64,000 nucleotides of DNA. It comes from Pandoraea cepalis. GTDB taxonomy: Bacteria > Pseudomonadota > Gammaproteobacteria > Burkholderiales > Burkholderiaceae. The notes beneath the pieces are model-generated. The model searched no databases, was not told the DNA's origin, and worked only from the letters and a program-made list of their open reading frames with translations. Numbering within the stretch: the stretch's first letter is position 1; every line of letters starts with the position of its first letter. This document shows, piece after piece, positions 19,954-29,239 of the stretch. The stretch lies in NCBI RefSeq assembly GCF_902459665.1, contig NZ_CABPSL010000020.1, positions 1 to 64,000 on the forward strand. Direction: 5' to 3'. A program made the position numbers and the translations under genes.

Positions 19954-20065
19954 TGCGCGTCCTTCGACGACGTCTCGCAAGACATGCGGCGCCCGATAGC
20001 CAACCCATGCCGCGCGTTGCTACGATGCGGCCTAACCTAACTTGCCTGCGGATCCATTCGACACC

Positions 20066-21061
20066 ATGCTCATCGTCTACTTGCTGGGTTACCTGGCCAT
20101 TGCGATTGCCGCCGTGGTGTTCGTGCTGAGACGCTTCACACGCCGCGTCGAGCGTCGCGCCGAGGCGGCCGTGCCACCGGACGGCCAATATCTCGACATC
20201 GATGGCGACCGCCTGCATTACGTCGACATCGGGCGTGGACCGGCCATCGTGTTCATCCACGGCCTTTGCGGCCAGTTGCGCAACTTTGCCTATCTGCCGC
20301 TGGAGACGCTGGCCCGAACACATCGCATCGTACTGATCGACCGTCCAGGGTCTGGCTACTCGACGCGCAACGCGCTGCGCGACGGCGGCCTCACGTCACA
20401 GGCGAACGCGGTCGTGCGCTTGATCGACGCGCTCGCGCTCGACCGGCCGCTGGTCGTGGGGCACTCACTGGGCGGCGCAATAGCGCTCACGCTGGCGCTC
20501 GACCATCCGCAGCGAGTGGGGGCGCTCGCGTTGATCGCCCCGCTGACGCAACCGGTGTCCGACGTGCCGGCACCGTTTCGGTCGCTTGCGATTCGCAGTG
20601 CCGGGTGGCGTCGCTGGATCGCGCGCACGCTCGCCGTGCCTATTGGCATGATGACGGGCCGCACGACGCTCGCCTATGTCTTCGGCCCGGAAGACGCGCC
20701 AAAGGACTTCCTCATTCGCGGTGGTGGCGTGCTCGGCTTTCGTCCCGGCAACTTCGAGGCCGGCTGCGCCGACGTGCTCGCCGCCGAACGCGACATGCCG
20801 GGCCTCGCCGCACGTTACGCCGCGTTGACCGTGCCCGTCGACATTCTCTACGGGCGCCGCGACCGCATCCTCGACGTCCGCGTGCATGGCGAAGCGATGC
20901 CGCCGCTCAGCGAACGCGTTCGCCTGACGCTCGTCGATGGCGGGCACATGTTGCCCGTGACACAACCGGAAGCGACTCTGCAATGGTTACACGACGTCGT
21001 TGCACGAATGCCCGCGCAGCAAGCACCGCAATACGGCGTCGCCCAACCGATGGCACACTAG
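20066..21061 (+). CDS. Membrane-anchored alpha/beta hydrolase
   Basis: 331 residues with a single N-terminal transmembrane helix (about 4-22) followed by a basic stretch, so the catalytic domain should be cytoplasmic and membrane-tethered. Catalytic set: oxyanion motif HGLCG, nucleophile GHSLGG (Ser134), acid in LYGRRDRI (about 272) and His in GGHMLP (about 299). It is probably an esterase or lactonase acting on the product of the upstream Baeyer-Villiger enzyme. The ATG at 20066 begins the hydrophobic helix; an in-frame TTG at 20042 is less likely. It is 112 bp after the monooxygenase. Confidence 0.9.
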   Translation: MLIVYLLGYLAIAIAAVVFVLRRFTRRVERRAEAAVPPDGQYLDIDGDRLHYVDIGRGPAIVFIHGLCGQLRNFAYLPLETLARTHRIVLIDRPGSGYSTRNALRDGGLTSQANAVVRLIDALALDRPLVVGHSLGGAIALTLALDHPQRVGALALIAPLTQPVSDVPAPFRSLAIRSAGWRRWIARTLAVPIGMMTGRTTLAYVFGPEDAPKDFLIRGGGVLGFRPGNFEAGCADVLAAERDMPGLAARYAALTVPVDILYGRRDRILDVRVHGEAMPPLSERVRLTLVDGGHMLPVTQPEATLQWLHDVVARMPAQQAPQYGVAQPMAH

Positions 21062-21100
21062 GGACTTTCCGATTTCGCGCGGCGGGTGCGCGCACGTCTC

Positions 21101-22804
21101 ATGTCCGATCGTCCTGAAGTCCCCCGCGGGCCGTCCAGCTTGCGCATGGCCGCCAGTCTCGTCACGCTGCGCGAGCGCGCAAGCGGCATGGAAGTCTTGT
21201 TGCTCCGACGTGCCGTTCGGGCGAACGACCATAGCTCCGATGCGTACGTCTTCCCGGGCGGCGTTGTCGATGCGGCCGATGCTGCCGACGCATTCGGCCA
21301 CGCCGCCTGCGACGGCCTCGACGACGCCACTGCGAGCCAGCGCCTGTCCCTCGCGCACGGCGGCCTCGATTACTACGTGGCCGCCATACGTGAATGCTTC
21401 GAGGAAACCGGCGTGTTGTTTGCCGACGATGTCTCGGGCATGCCGGTCGACGCAGCTCGCCTCGTCGCCATGCGCACGCAACGCGATGCGCTACATGAGG
21501 GACGGATCGATCTCGTCTCGCTGTGCCGATCGTTCGGCGTCAGGCTCACACCGGAACGTCTGCACTATCTGAGCCACTGGGTCACGCCTTTGGGTCTGCC
21601 GAAGCGCTTCGATACGCGGTTCTTTCTGACGATGCTGCCCGCGGGTCAACAGGTGGAAGTCGATCAGGTCGAGACGGCGGCGCACCGCTGGATGCGCCCC
21701 CAATATGCGCTCAAGCATGCCGATCAACTTCGGCTGTTGCCTCCCACACGCAAGCTGCTGCAATGGCTGGACGGTCACGGCACGGCGGATGCCGCCCTGG
21801 CCGCCGCCAGGGCGCTGGCGGCGGTGCCACGCATTCAGCCGCGACTGGCCACCGGCAAACGCGGCCGCTGGCCGGTCACGCCCGACGAGCCCGCGTGGGC
21901 CGAACTGACACTGACCGATCCCCATGAACTTGGCACCGGCAGCTACGACATCGTGCCTGGGCGTAGCGTGACGCTGATGCCGGGCGTGCTGCGTCTCACC
22001 GCCCCGAATCCCGGCATGATGACTGGCCCCGGCACGAACACGTACCTCCTGGGCGGTGGGCCCGACAATGCGTGGGCCGTCATCGATCCGGGCCCGGATG
22101 ATCCGGCGCACGTCGACGCGATTCTGGCCGCGGCGCCCGGCACCATCCGGCAGATCTTCGTGACGCACACCCACCGCGATCATTCGCCGGGGGCGCGCCG
22201 ACTAAAGGCGACGACGGGCGCAACGACCTACGGCATGCGCGCGCGTCACGACGAGGGGCAGGACGCGGCGTTCATCCCTGACGTGGCGCTCGCCGATGGC
22301 GATGGGGTGCCCTTGCCGGATGGCCGAATCTTGCGGGTCATTCATACGCCGGGGCATGCGGCCAATCATCTGTGCTTCGGACTGGACGACGCGTCGCTTG
22401 TCTTCACTGGCGATCACGTCATGCAGGGTTCGACGGTCGTCATCAACCCGCCTGACGGGCATATGGCGACCTATCTGGCGTCGCTCGAGAAGCTTGCGGC
22501 ACTTGCGCCTGCGTGGCTCGCGCCGGGACACGGCTTCGTGATGGATCGGCCGGCGCAGCGGATTGCGCGGCTCATGGCGCATCGACTCGCGCGCGAATCG
22601 CGCACGCTCGAGGCGCTTGCGCAAATCGGCCCGGCCACGCTCGACATGCTCATTCCGGTGGTCTACGCCGACGTGCCCCTGGCACGTCACGCAGTGGCGC
22701 GACGCTCGCTGCAGGCGCATCTGGAGAAGCTGGCGGAGGATGGCCTCGCGGCGGTGTCGCCAGACGCGCGGTGGCGGCGTGTCGGAACGATGGCGGCAGG
22801 GTGA
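21101..22804 (+). CDS. Nudix hydrolase - metallo-beta-lactamase-fold fusion
   Basis: 567 residues in two enzymatic halves. The N-terminal part (about 10-220) is a Nudix domain of the NUDT19-like type with the core RECFEETGVLF (97-107). The C-terminal part (about 270-560) is a metallo-beta-lactamase fold of the LACTB2/glyoxalase II-like type with zinc motif HTHRDH (356-361), HTPGHAANH, TGDHVMQG and a final GHG loop, followed by a small helical end. It may cleave CoA- or nucleotide-diphosphate-linked compounds and a thioester, but the combined role is not established. It is 39 nt after the hydrolase gene, last of the TetR-controlled cluster. Confidence 0.9.
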   Translation: MSDRPEVPRGPSSLRMAASLVTLRERASGMEVLLLRRAVRANDHSSDAYVFPGGVVDAADAADAFGHAACDGLDDATASQRLSLAHGGLDYYVAAIRECFEETGVLFADDVSGMPVDAARLVAMRTQRDALHEGRIDLVSLCRSFGVRLTPERLHYLSHWVTPLGLPKRFDTRFFLTMLPAGQQVEVDQVETAAHRWMRPQYALKHADQLRLLPPTRKLLQWLDGHGTADAALAAARALAAVPRIQPRLATGKRGRWPVTPDEPAWAELTLTDPHELGTGSYDIVPGRSVTLMPGVLRLTAPNPGMMTGPGTNTYLLGGGPDNAWAVIDPGPDDPAHVDAILAAAPGTIRQIFVTHTHRDHSPGARRLKATTGATTYGMRARHDEGQDAAFIPDVALADGDGVPLPDGRILRVIHTPGHAANHLCFGLDDASLVFTGDHVMQGSTVVINPPDGHMATYLASLEKLAALAPAWLAPGHGFVMDRPAQRIARLMAHRLARESRTLEALAQIGPATLDMLIPVVYADVPLARHAVARRSLQAHLEKLAEDGLAAVSPDARWRRVGTMAAG

Positions 22805-22826
22805 CGCCTACTGGCGTGGGTCGACG

Positions 22827-23075
22827 TCAGTCGTAGGCGTCGCCGAGCAACTCGTCTACGATGCGTTCCCCCGCCTTGCGCCCGGCCATTTCGGCGTCGA
22901 GGCGATTGTCGCGATGCCCGTCGGGGGATCGCACTTCCGGCCCCTCCGGCTTGCCGTGCCGGATGACCTGGACCAGGGAGTCCCACGGTCCCGCGTACTC
23001 ATTCTGAAAGGCCCGCACGCGAATCTGATAACCCGCGCGATAGTCGTAGACCTGCTCGTGCGATGCATAGCTCAT
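22827..23075 (-). CDS. Hypothetical protein, 82 aa
   Basis: No family recognised. Small, soluble and acidic, starting MSYASHEQVYDYRAGYQIRV with a strand-like start and a charged helical C-terminus (EMAGRKAGERIVDELL). GGAG lies before the ATG on the minus strand. It is convergent with the Nudix-MBL gene, 22 bp away, and has an independent minus-strand terminator upstream of it. Confidence 0.7.
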   Translation of the reverse strand: MSYASHEQVYDYRAGYQIRVRAFQNEYAGPWDSLVQVIRHGKPEGPEVRSPDGHRDNRLDAEMAGRKAGERIVDELLGDAYD

Positions 23076-23192
23076 GACGGACTCCGCTTGTCTTGAAAAC
23101 GCCCTGCTCTGCTAAAAAGCGTAGCATCTTCGTCGTTCATCGGCCACACAAAGGCTTGGCTCCAAACGAGAGAACAATGCCGTGAGCCGGCG

Positions 23193-23222
23193 AAAAAAAA
23201 CCCACCTGAGCGAGGTGGGTTT
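23193..23222 (-). terminator. Minus-strand Rho-independent terminator without an obvious upstream gene
   Basis: A perfect 10-bp stem (23198-23207 with 23213-23222, loop 5 nt) is followed on the minus strand by a run of eight T in all (23200-23193). The plus strand has no T run after it. It must serve a minus-strand transcript beginning to the right, where no protein gene is recognised. Confidence 0.8.
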
Positions 23223-23400
23223 CAAAGCCGGGACGCATGGGGCACCATGACACGCCCGGGAAGACAGGGTCATGCGAACATGACGAGCCCATTATGGACG
23301 GACGTGCTCCCTCAGGGCGCGTGTGCCATGCTTGGAATTAGACATAGATCAAATGTTGCGATGTTGAGAGCGTCGTGTGGGGCGCGTCGGCGGATTGCGC
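23193..23400 (-). ncRNA. Candidate small RNA ending at the orphan terminator
   Basis: The only reason to propose a transcript is the strong minus-strand terminator at 23193-23222 within a 550-bp gap flanked by a minus-strand gene to the left and a plus-strand gene to the right. The AT-rich TTGATCTATGTCTAAT on the minus strand near 23335-23352 could be part of a promoter, but spacing is poor. The 5' end is unknown and the extent given is a guess. Confidence 0.3.
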
Positions 23401-23675
23401 AGGCAAAATGCGGGCTGCGCTGACGGCAGACATCGTCGATCGACCGGCGCCCGCTGTGCGCGACATTCGCCCAGGGGACGCAACTTCCGCCGGGCGGCGC
23501 ATCGGCCACGGATCAACGAGATCATGGCGCGTTCATCGAATTCGGCTATGCTGACGACAAAACAAGCCGAGACGCTGGCATAACGACACGACATGGGGAT
23601 GTCGCCCGAGGGAACGGGGTCGTATTGTCAAGCAACTGCGTCAGTAGGCGAAACATCATAATCAGTCACACGGCC
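23223..23675. other. Intergenic region, about 450 bp
   Basis: Short frames on both strands (for example 23349-23594 minus) lack ribosome sites and recognisable features. Apart from the possible small RNA nothing is identified. Confidence 0.4.
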
Positions 23676-24887
23676 ATGCCCATTTCGGCAGTTTTTATCA
23701 GCATTGCGGTTCTGTCTTGCGTCATGAGCGTAGCCGTTCTGGGTTCGTTGTTCGGAACGAAAGTCCCGGGGGTACGCCTGTGGTGCTTGGCGAGCGCACT
23801 TCTGGCGATCGTGGCGGCGCTGCTCCTGACGGGAACCTCGGACATTGTCGTCGCGGTATCGAGCAGCGGGCTGCTCATCGCCTCGCTTATCGGCTTGCGC
23901 GGCTTCCGGCAATTCCTCAACGCCCGAGCCTCGTACGCCTGGGAGTATGTCGCGCTTGGCGTCATCCTCGTCATGCTGATCTATTGGACCTATATTTCGC
24001 CCCACGTCGACGCTCGCAGCACCATGATCTCGGGGTGTATTGCGTACGTCCGCTTCAGTATCGGCGGGGCGGTGCTGAAATACCGACCACGGGAACGCCC
24101 TAAATACGCGTATTACTTTGTGGCCATTGCGGCGATTCTCGGTGCCGTTGTGCATGCCGTTCGTGCCATTGCGTATGGATTGGGTCTGGCGCATGAATCC
24201 ACGTTCCTGCAACCGACGCCGTTGAACGTCATGTTCCTGGGCATGGCGACGCTGACGTTGCCGTGTCTGTCGGTCGGCATGGTGCTGTTGGCGCACGACC
24301 GGCTGGCCGACCGCATGGAACGCCTGGCGACGTTCGACGACCTGACCGGCCTGCTCGCACGGCGAGCGTTCATCTCGCGTGCGGAGGCCATCGCCAGGGA
24401 GTGCGCCCACAAGCAGTCGACCTTTTCGATCGCGATTCTGGACATCGATAACTTCAAGAGCATCAATGACCGTTATGGGCACGCCGCGGGAGACCTTGCG
24501 CTTGCGCATGTGGCGTCGTTGATCGCCGGGGCGGTGCGCGCCACCGACATCGTCGGGCGCATTGGCGGCGAAGAGTTTGCGTTGTTGCTGCCGGGCGAAA
24601 CCCGGGAGCATGCGGGACATCTCATCAATCGGTTGCGCGACATCGTGGCCTCCTCCGGCTCCTGTGTGCCCGGCAGGGAGGTGATGTCGACGCTTAGCGC
24701 GGGCGTCGATGCGTTTCGCGAGGGCGACACGTTGGCCTCCGTGATGGCGAGAGCCGACGCGGCGCTTTATGCCGCAAAGGCCAAGGGCAGGAATTGTGTC
24801 GTGGTCGCGCCCGCGATGGAGCCGCTGCCTATCGTTGTCGAGCACGGGAATGGCGCCGGCTTCGGCGGCAAGACCGCGAATGGCTGA
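23676..24887 (+). CDS. Membrane diguanylate cyclase (GGDEF)
   Basis: About 403 residues. The N-terminal half (about 1-205) holds roughly six hydrophobic helices forming a membrane sensor domain of unknown type. The C-terminal GGDEF domain carries DDLTGLLARRAF, ILDIDNFKSINDRYGH and the active site GGEEF (297-301). RATD five residues upstream fits the RxxD inhibitory site, so cyclic di-GMP synthesis with feedback is expected. The start is uncertain: ATG at 23676 begins just before the first helix, while a TTG at 23625 would add 17 residues; neither has a clear ribosome site. Confidence 0.88.
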   Translation: MPISAVFISIAVLSCVMSVAVLGSLFGTKVPGVRLWCLASALLAIVAALLLTGTSDIVVAVSSSGLLIASLIGLRGFRQFLNARASYAWEYVALGVILVMLIYWTYISPHVDARSTMISGCIAYVRFSIGGAVLKYRPRERPKYAYYFVAIAAILGAVVHAVRAIAYGLGLAHESTFLQPTPLNVMFLGMATLTLPCLSVGMVLLAHDRLADRMERLATFDDLTGLLARRAFISRAEAIARECAHKQSTFSIAILDIDNFKSINDRYGHAAGDLALAHVASLIAGAVRATDIVGRIGGEEFALLLPGETREHAGHLINRLRDIVASSGSCVPGREVMSTLSAGVDAFREGDTLASVMARADAALYAAKAKGRNCVVVAPAMEPLPIVVEHGNGAGFGGKTANG

Positions 24888-24966
24888 TGCTGGAGTAAAA
24901 CTTTTGGAGAATTCCCGAATCGGGAGAGAAATGACGCGCGAAACGCTTTGAACTACAAGGGAATTT

Positions 24967-25043
24967 TGGGGTGACCGATGGGACTCGAACCCACGACGAC
25001 TGGAATCACAATCCAGGACTCTACCAACTGAGCTACGGCCACC
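24967..25043 (-). tRNA. tRNA-His(GUG)
   Basis: On the minus strand the acceptor is GTGGCCG with the extra G-1 typical of tRNA-His, the anticodon loop TTGTGAT gives GTG, and the T loop is GTTCGAGTC. The 3' end CGGTCACCCCA includes an encoded CCA. It lies just downstream of dusA. Confidence 0.96.
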
Positions 25044-25230
25044 GCCGTGATCAGCAACATCACTTGCTTGCTGAACAGAAGCAAGATTATAGCGACGTTT
25101 TTATCGCGCTGCCAAGCACTATTTTCACTCAATCGAAATATTACTTCGCTGGCATGCACGATCGATGCGCGAGATCGTCATCTCACGCGGCGAGCGCTCT
25201 CAACGCAACGCCGCGCTTCGATGCCGGACG

Positions 25231-26244
25231 TCACGCCGTCGCGAGAGCCGCTACGCCATCGCGCTCCGAAAACGCCCCCGCACGCAACTGAGCACGCGCC
25301 TCTTCGAACGCGCCAATCCCCGCTTTGAGACGCTTCGGATCCGACAACACCCGGCGCCATCCCCGCGCGCCCGGTACACCGCGATACAGACCCAGCGCAT
25401 GACGCGTGATCGCGCCGAGGTATTGGCCCTTCTCCACCTGCGCCGCCGCGTATTCGATCAATGCGTCTTCCACCGCCTCGCGCGATTTCACCGCAGATGT
25501 GTCGCCGTAGAACCGCGCATCCACTTCCGCAAGCACATAAGGATTGTGATACGCCTCGCGACCCAGCATCACGCCATCGACGTGCCGCAAATGCAGCTCG
25601 ACTTCATCGAGCGTCTTCACGCCGCCGTTAATCAGAATCTCGAGATGCGGAAAGCTTTGCTTCAGACGATACGCATAGTCGTACTTGAGCGGCGGAATCT
25701 CGCGATTCTCTTTCGGGCTCAGCCCCTTGAGGATGGCATTACGCGCATGCACGATGAAGGTCGAGCAACCGGCTTGCGCAATGCTGCCAACGAAGTCCTC
25801 GACGAAGGAGAACGATTCGACGTCGTCGATCCCAATGCGATGCTTGACCGTCACCGGCACCTGCACCACATCGCGCATCGCCTTGACGCAATCGGCCACC
25901 AGCGCCGGCTCCGCCATCAGACATGCACCGAACGCGCCACGCTGTACACGCTCCGACGGGCAACCGCAGTTCAGGTTGATCTCGTCATACCCCCATTGCT
26001 CGCCGAGCTTCGCGGCCCGCGCAAGGTCCTGCGGCTCGCTTCCGCCCAATTGCAGCGCAACGGGATGCTCGACGGCATCGAAATCGAGATGGCGCGCAAC
26101 GTCGCCATGCAACAGCGCACCGGTCGTGACCATCTCGGTATAGAGCCACGTGTGACGCGACAACTGACGATGAAAAACCCGGCAGTTCGAATCCGTCCAA
26201 TCCATCATCGGCGCCACGCTGACGCGGCGGGCAGGCAAGTTCAT
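25231..26244 (-). CDS. dusA: tRNA-dihydrouridine synthase A
   Basis: 337-residue FMN enzyme that reduces uridines 20/20a in the tRNA D loop with NADPH. The TIM barrel starts with VSVAPMMDWTD. The active site motif INLNCGCPSERVQRG contains the catalytic Cys, KHRIGID binds FMN/RNA, VHARNAILKGLSPKENR is a signature of the DusA subgroup, and INGGVKT and DGVMLGREAYHNP end the barrel. Length matches DusA. It is immediately upstream of tRNA-His on the same strand and may be co-transcribed with it. Confidence 0.96.
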   Translation of the reverse strand: MNLPARRVSVAPMMDWTDSNCRVFHRQLSRHTWLYTEMVTTGALLHGDVARHLDFDAVEHPVALQLGGSEPQDLARAAKLGEQWGYDEINLNCGCPSERVQRGAFGACLMAEPALVADCVKAMRDVVQVPVTVKHRIGIDDVESFSFVEDFVGSIAQAGCSTFIVHARNAILKGLSPKENREIPPLKYDYAYRLKQSFPHLEILINGGVKTLDEVELHLRHVDGVMLGREAYHNPYVLAEVDARFYGDTSAVKSREAVEDALIEYAAAQVEKGQYLGAITRHALGLYRGVPGARGWRRVLSDPKRLKAGIGAFEEARAQLRAGAFSERDGVAALATA

Positions 26245-26487
26245 GCAAATTCCTCGGCTACGGCAAACGTCGTCTCACTCCAGCAAGACGACGTCTCTTG
26301 ATACGCAAAACATGAAGTATACGTCATGCCCCCATCGAGCGCCGGCGCGAGCGCGCCCCCTCGGCCCCGCGCCACATCAGTCCACGAGGGCATTCGCGCG
26401 AGGACTTCCCCACCACACGTCGACGCCCCAGGAGTACACTTTCGCCTTCCCGAACGTCACACCAATGCCGCACAAGGAGACGCCAGC

Positions 26488-27372
26488 ATGGCACCGAAGG
26501 ACTTGTTACGGGCACTCATCGTCGTACTCGCCTGGGGCGTGAACTTCGTCGTCATCAAGGTCGGGTTGCACGGCGTGCCGCCCATGCTGTTGGGTGCGCT
26601 GCGATTCCTGCTCGCGGCCTTCCCCGCGATCTTCTTTGTCAAACGTCCGCAAGTGCCATTGCGCTGGCTAATCGCCTACGGTGCGACGATCTCGTTCGGG
26701 CAATTCGCGCTCTTGTTCACTGCGATGTACGTTGGCATGCCCGCCGGCCTTGCCTCGCTCGTCCTTCAGGCACAGGCGTTCTTCACCTTGGGGCTCGCCG
26801 TGGCGTGTCTGGGCGAACGCTTCCGCGCGCAGAACGTGGCCGGCCTGCTGATCGCGGCGGCAGGCCTCGCCGTCATCGGCATGCAAGGCGGCGGCGCCAT
26901 GACGCTGCTCGGCTTCGCGCTCACCCTCTGTGCCTCGCTTGCCTGGGCAACGGGCAACATCGTCACCAAAAAGATCGGCAATGTCGATCTCGTCGGCCTT
27001 GTGGTCTGGGCAAGCCTGATCCCGCCGATTCCGTTCGCGCTGCTGTCGTATTGGTTCGAAGGCCCGCAGCAAATCGCGAACTCACTCGCACATCTCTCGG
27101 CGGCGTCGATCTTCGCGGTCGCCTACCTGTCTTTCGTCGCGACGCTCGTCGGCTATTCGCTGTGGGGTCGTTTGATGACACGCTATCCGGCCAGTCAGGT
27201 CGCGCCGTTCTCGCTGCTTGTGCCGATCATCGGGCTCGCATCGGCGGCACTGCTGCTCGACGAGCAACTCACGGCGCCGCAAATTGCGGGCGCGGCGCTG
27301 GTCATGGCGGGCCTCGTGGTGAATGTATTCGGCGCAAAGCTCAAGCAACGCCTGCTGCCGACGTCGCAATAG
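26488..27372 (+). CDS. EamA-family (DMT superfamily) transporter
   Basis: 294-residue inner-membrane protein with ten hydrophobic helices in two EamA repeats (about 8-135 and 145-285). LAWGVNFVVIKVGL, the first-repeat signature, and LGERFRAQNVAGLLI at the end of the first half are family-typical. Related proteins export amino acids or metabolites such as cysteine pathway compounds, but the substrate is not predictable. The ATG at 26488 has AAGGAG 8 nt upstream. It stands alone, divergent from dusA. Confidence 0.92.
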   Translation: MAPKDLLRALIVVLAWGVNFVVIKVGLHGVPPMLLGALRFLLAAFPAIFFVKRPQVPLRWLIAYGATISFGQFALLFTAMYVGMPAGLASLVLQAQAFFTLGLAVACLGERFRAQNVAGLLIAAAGLAVIGMQGGGAMTLLGFALTLCASLAWATGNIVTKKIGNVDLVGLVVWASLIPPIPFALLSYWFEGPQQIANSLAHLSAASIFAVAYLSFVATLVGYSLWGRLMTRYPASQVAPFSLLVPIIGLASAALLLDEQLTAPQIAGAALVMAGLVVNVFGAKLKQRLLPTSQ

Positions 27373-27395
27373 CGCTCAATAGCGCGCTTCGGCGT

Positions 27396-27417
27396 GGAAG
27401 CGGGCGCGCCCGCTTCC
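27396..27417. other. Perfect 22-nt inverted repeat after the EamA gene
   Basis: GGAAGCGGG, CGCG and CCCGCTTCC form a perfect hairpin 24 bp after the stop codon, with no T run on either side. It may stabilise the mRNA end rather than act as an intrinsic terminator. Confidence 0.5.
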
Positions 27418-27481
27418 GACCGGGACACGACGCGCGCACGACACCGGCGTGATGCCGCCGACACCCGCCGAGCCGAAACGC

Positions 27482-27514
27482 AAAAAGCCTGATTTCGTGA
27501 AGAAATCAGGCTTT
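27482..27514 (-). terminator. Terminator of initiator tRNA
   Basis: A perfect 13-bp stem (27484-27496 with 27502-27514). On the minus strand it ends in a short T run (TTTTTG). It lies 6 bp past the tRNA-Met CCA end. Confidence 0.8.
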
Positions 27515-27520
27515 CGAATT

Positions 27521-27597
27521 TGGTTGCGGGGACAGGATTTGAACCTGTGACCTTCGGGTTATGAGCCCGACGAGCTGCCAGACTGCTCCACCCCGCG
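27521..27597 (-). tRNA. Initiator tRNA-Met(CAU)
   Basis: Minus-strand 77-mer. The anticodon loop CTCATAA gives CAT, the anticodon stem has the three G-C pairs GGG/CCC that mark initiator tRNA, and the acceptor begins CGCGGGG so that position 1 does not pair with 72. The CCA is encoded. Confidence 0.96.
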
Positions 27598-27779
27598 TCT
27601 GAAGAATTGAAGTATATGACAATTGCCACCGCAGTGCAACATAACTCGTCGATTATTTTCCTCGTGACCACGCGGCCGCTAACGCCGGTTCGCCGCACGC
27701 GGCGGCAACCCGGGATATCCCGGCCCACCACGTGCGCCACCGCACAGCGTGCGTTGCCGATGATACACTCGCAGCAACC

Positions 27780-28415
27780 ATGAACCGACGCCCTCCCATC
27801 CAATTCTGTTCCGCCTGCGGCCACTCGGTCGAGTCGCGCATTCCGCCCGGTGATAACCGCGAGCGACACGTGTGCACCCATTGCGGCACCATTCACTACG
27901 AGAACCCGCGCAACGTGCTTGGCACGGTGCCCGTGTGGGGCGATCAGGTGCTGCTGTGCAAGCGCGCAATCGAGCCGCGCCTGGGCTACTGGACACTGCC
28001 CGCCGGCTTCATGGAAATCGGAGAGACAACGGCACAGGCCGCCGCACGCGAAACGCTGGAAGAAGCCGGCGCAAATGTCGAGGTCGGCGCCCTGTTCTCG
28101 CTGCTCAACGTGCCGCATGTGAATCAGGTCCATATTTTCTATCTGGCGCAGATGCGCGAGCCGCAGTTCGCCGCCGGAGAAGAGAGCCTCGAAGTCGCCT
28201 TGTTCTCGGAGCACGAAATTCCCTGGGATGACATCGCCTTCCCGACGGTGGCGAAGACGCTGCGCTTCTTCTTCGAAGACCGTCGCGCAGGGGCCTTCGG
28301 CGTGCACCTCGAGGCCTCCCGCAACGGCGCTGCGGCGCCCGGCGTGCCGGTGCCGTCGCTGCCCGTCAATACGGCGCACACCGAGGATATCCTCACGCCG
28401 ATGCTGCGTGTCTGA
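27780..28415 (+). CDS. Zinc-ribbon Nudix hydrolase
   Basis: 211 residues. An N-terminal zinc ribbon (CSACG, about 10-14, and CTHCG, about 33-37) precedes a Nudix domain with the box [22 protein letters not shown] fitting GX5EX7REUXEEXGU. The C-terminal helix-rich tail closes the fold. Such proteins resemble NudC/ADP-ribose pyrophosphatase-like hydrolases that clean up nucleoside diphosphate derivatives; the exact substrate is not evident. It precedes the aat-bpt-pyrD genes by 59 bp in the same orientation and may head that transcript. Confidence 0.92.
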   Translation: MNRRPPIQFCSACGHSVESRIPPGDNRERHVCTHCGTIHYENPRNVLGTVPVWGDQVLLCKRAIEPRLGYWTLPAGFMEIGETTAQAAARETLEEAGANVEVGALFSLLNVPHVNQVHIFYLAQMREPQFAAGEESLEVALFSEHEIPWDDIAFPTVAKTLRFFFEDRRAGAFGVHLEASRNGAAAPGVPVPSLPVNTAHTEDILTPMLRV

Positions 28416-28474
28416 GCCGGCCTGCGCGGCCCATCGCACCACGTCACCCGACACGCCGGAACGCTGACATCGAC

Positions 28475-29239
28475 ATGGTCGTCTGGCTCGAAGCAAACGA
28501 TTCCTTTCCCCCGGTGGACGAAGCGCTCGACGCATCGAGCGAGGCGCCGGGTTTGCTGGCGGCCGGCCTCGACCTCTCGCCGCAACGTCTGCTCGCCGCC
28601 TACCGGCAAGGCATCTTCCCGTGGTACTCGCAGGGTCAACCCGTGCTCTGGTGGAGCCCGGACCCGCGCATGGTGCTGCGTCCCGAGAATTTCGTCGTCA
28701 GCCACAACTTCCGCAAACTGTTGCGTCGCGTGCTGCGCGACGACGCCTGGGAAATCCGTCTCGACGCCGACTTTGCCACCGTCATGCAAGCCTGCGCACA
28801 AGCCCCCCGGCGCGCGCAGGACGGCACATGGATCACGCCTGCGATCATTGCCGCCTATCGCGCACTGCACGACGCCGGGCTCGCCCACAGCGTGGAAACC
28901 TTCTACGAGGGTGAGCGCGTCGGCGGTCTTTACGGCGTGGCGCTCGGACGCATGTTCTATGGCGAATCGATGTTCGCCCGCCGCACTGATGCGTCGAAAA
29001 TCGCCCTCGCCGCGCTCGTCGCGTTTGCACGCGCACACGCAATAGAGGTGATAGACTGCCAGCAAAGTACCGCTCATCTGGCGTCGCTCGGTGGCAGCGA
29101 AATTCCCCGTCAGGCATTTCTGACGCATGTGCAGAAGGCGGTCGTGGCGCCCGCCCCGGTCTGGCGTCTGGATAAGCAAGTGCTCAGCACGCTGGCCTAC
29201 GGTAACGCAGCAGACAAGGCTCACGAGGTTTCCCAGTGA
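28475..29239 (+). CDS. aat: Leucyl/phenylalanyl-tRNA--protein transferase
   Basis: 254-residue enzyme transferring Leu or Phe from tRNA to N-terminal Arg/Lys of proteins, creating N-degrons for ClpS/ClpAP. Family motifs: FPPVDEAL near the start, [26 protein letters not shown] in split form (about 26-51), [40 protein letters not shown] and [14 protein letters not shown]. Standard length. Its last four bases overlap the start of bpt, so the two are translationally coupled, joining the two N-degron transferases in one operon. Confidence 0.97.
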   Translation: MVVWLEANDSFPPVDEALDASSEAPGLLAAGLDLSPQRLLAAYRQGIFPWYSQGQPVLWWSPDPRMVLRPENFVVSHNFRKLLRRVLRDDAWEIRLDADFATVMQACAQAPRRAQDGTWITPAIIAAYRALHDAGLAHSVETFYEGERVGGLYGVALGRMFYGESMFARRTDASKIALAALVAFARAHAIEVIDCQQSTAHLASLGGSEIPRQAFLTHVQKAVVAPAPVWRLDKQVLSTLAYGNAADKAHEVSQ

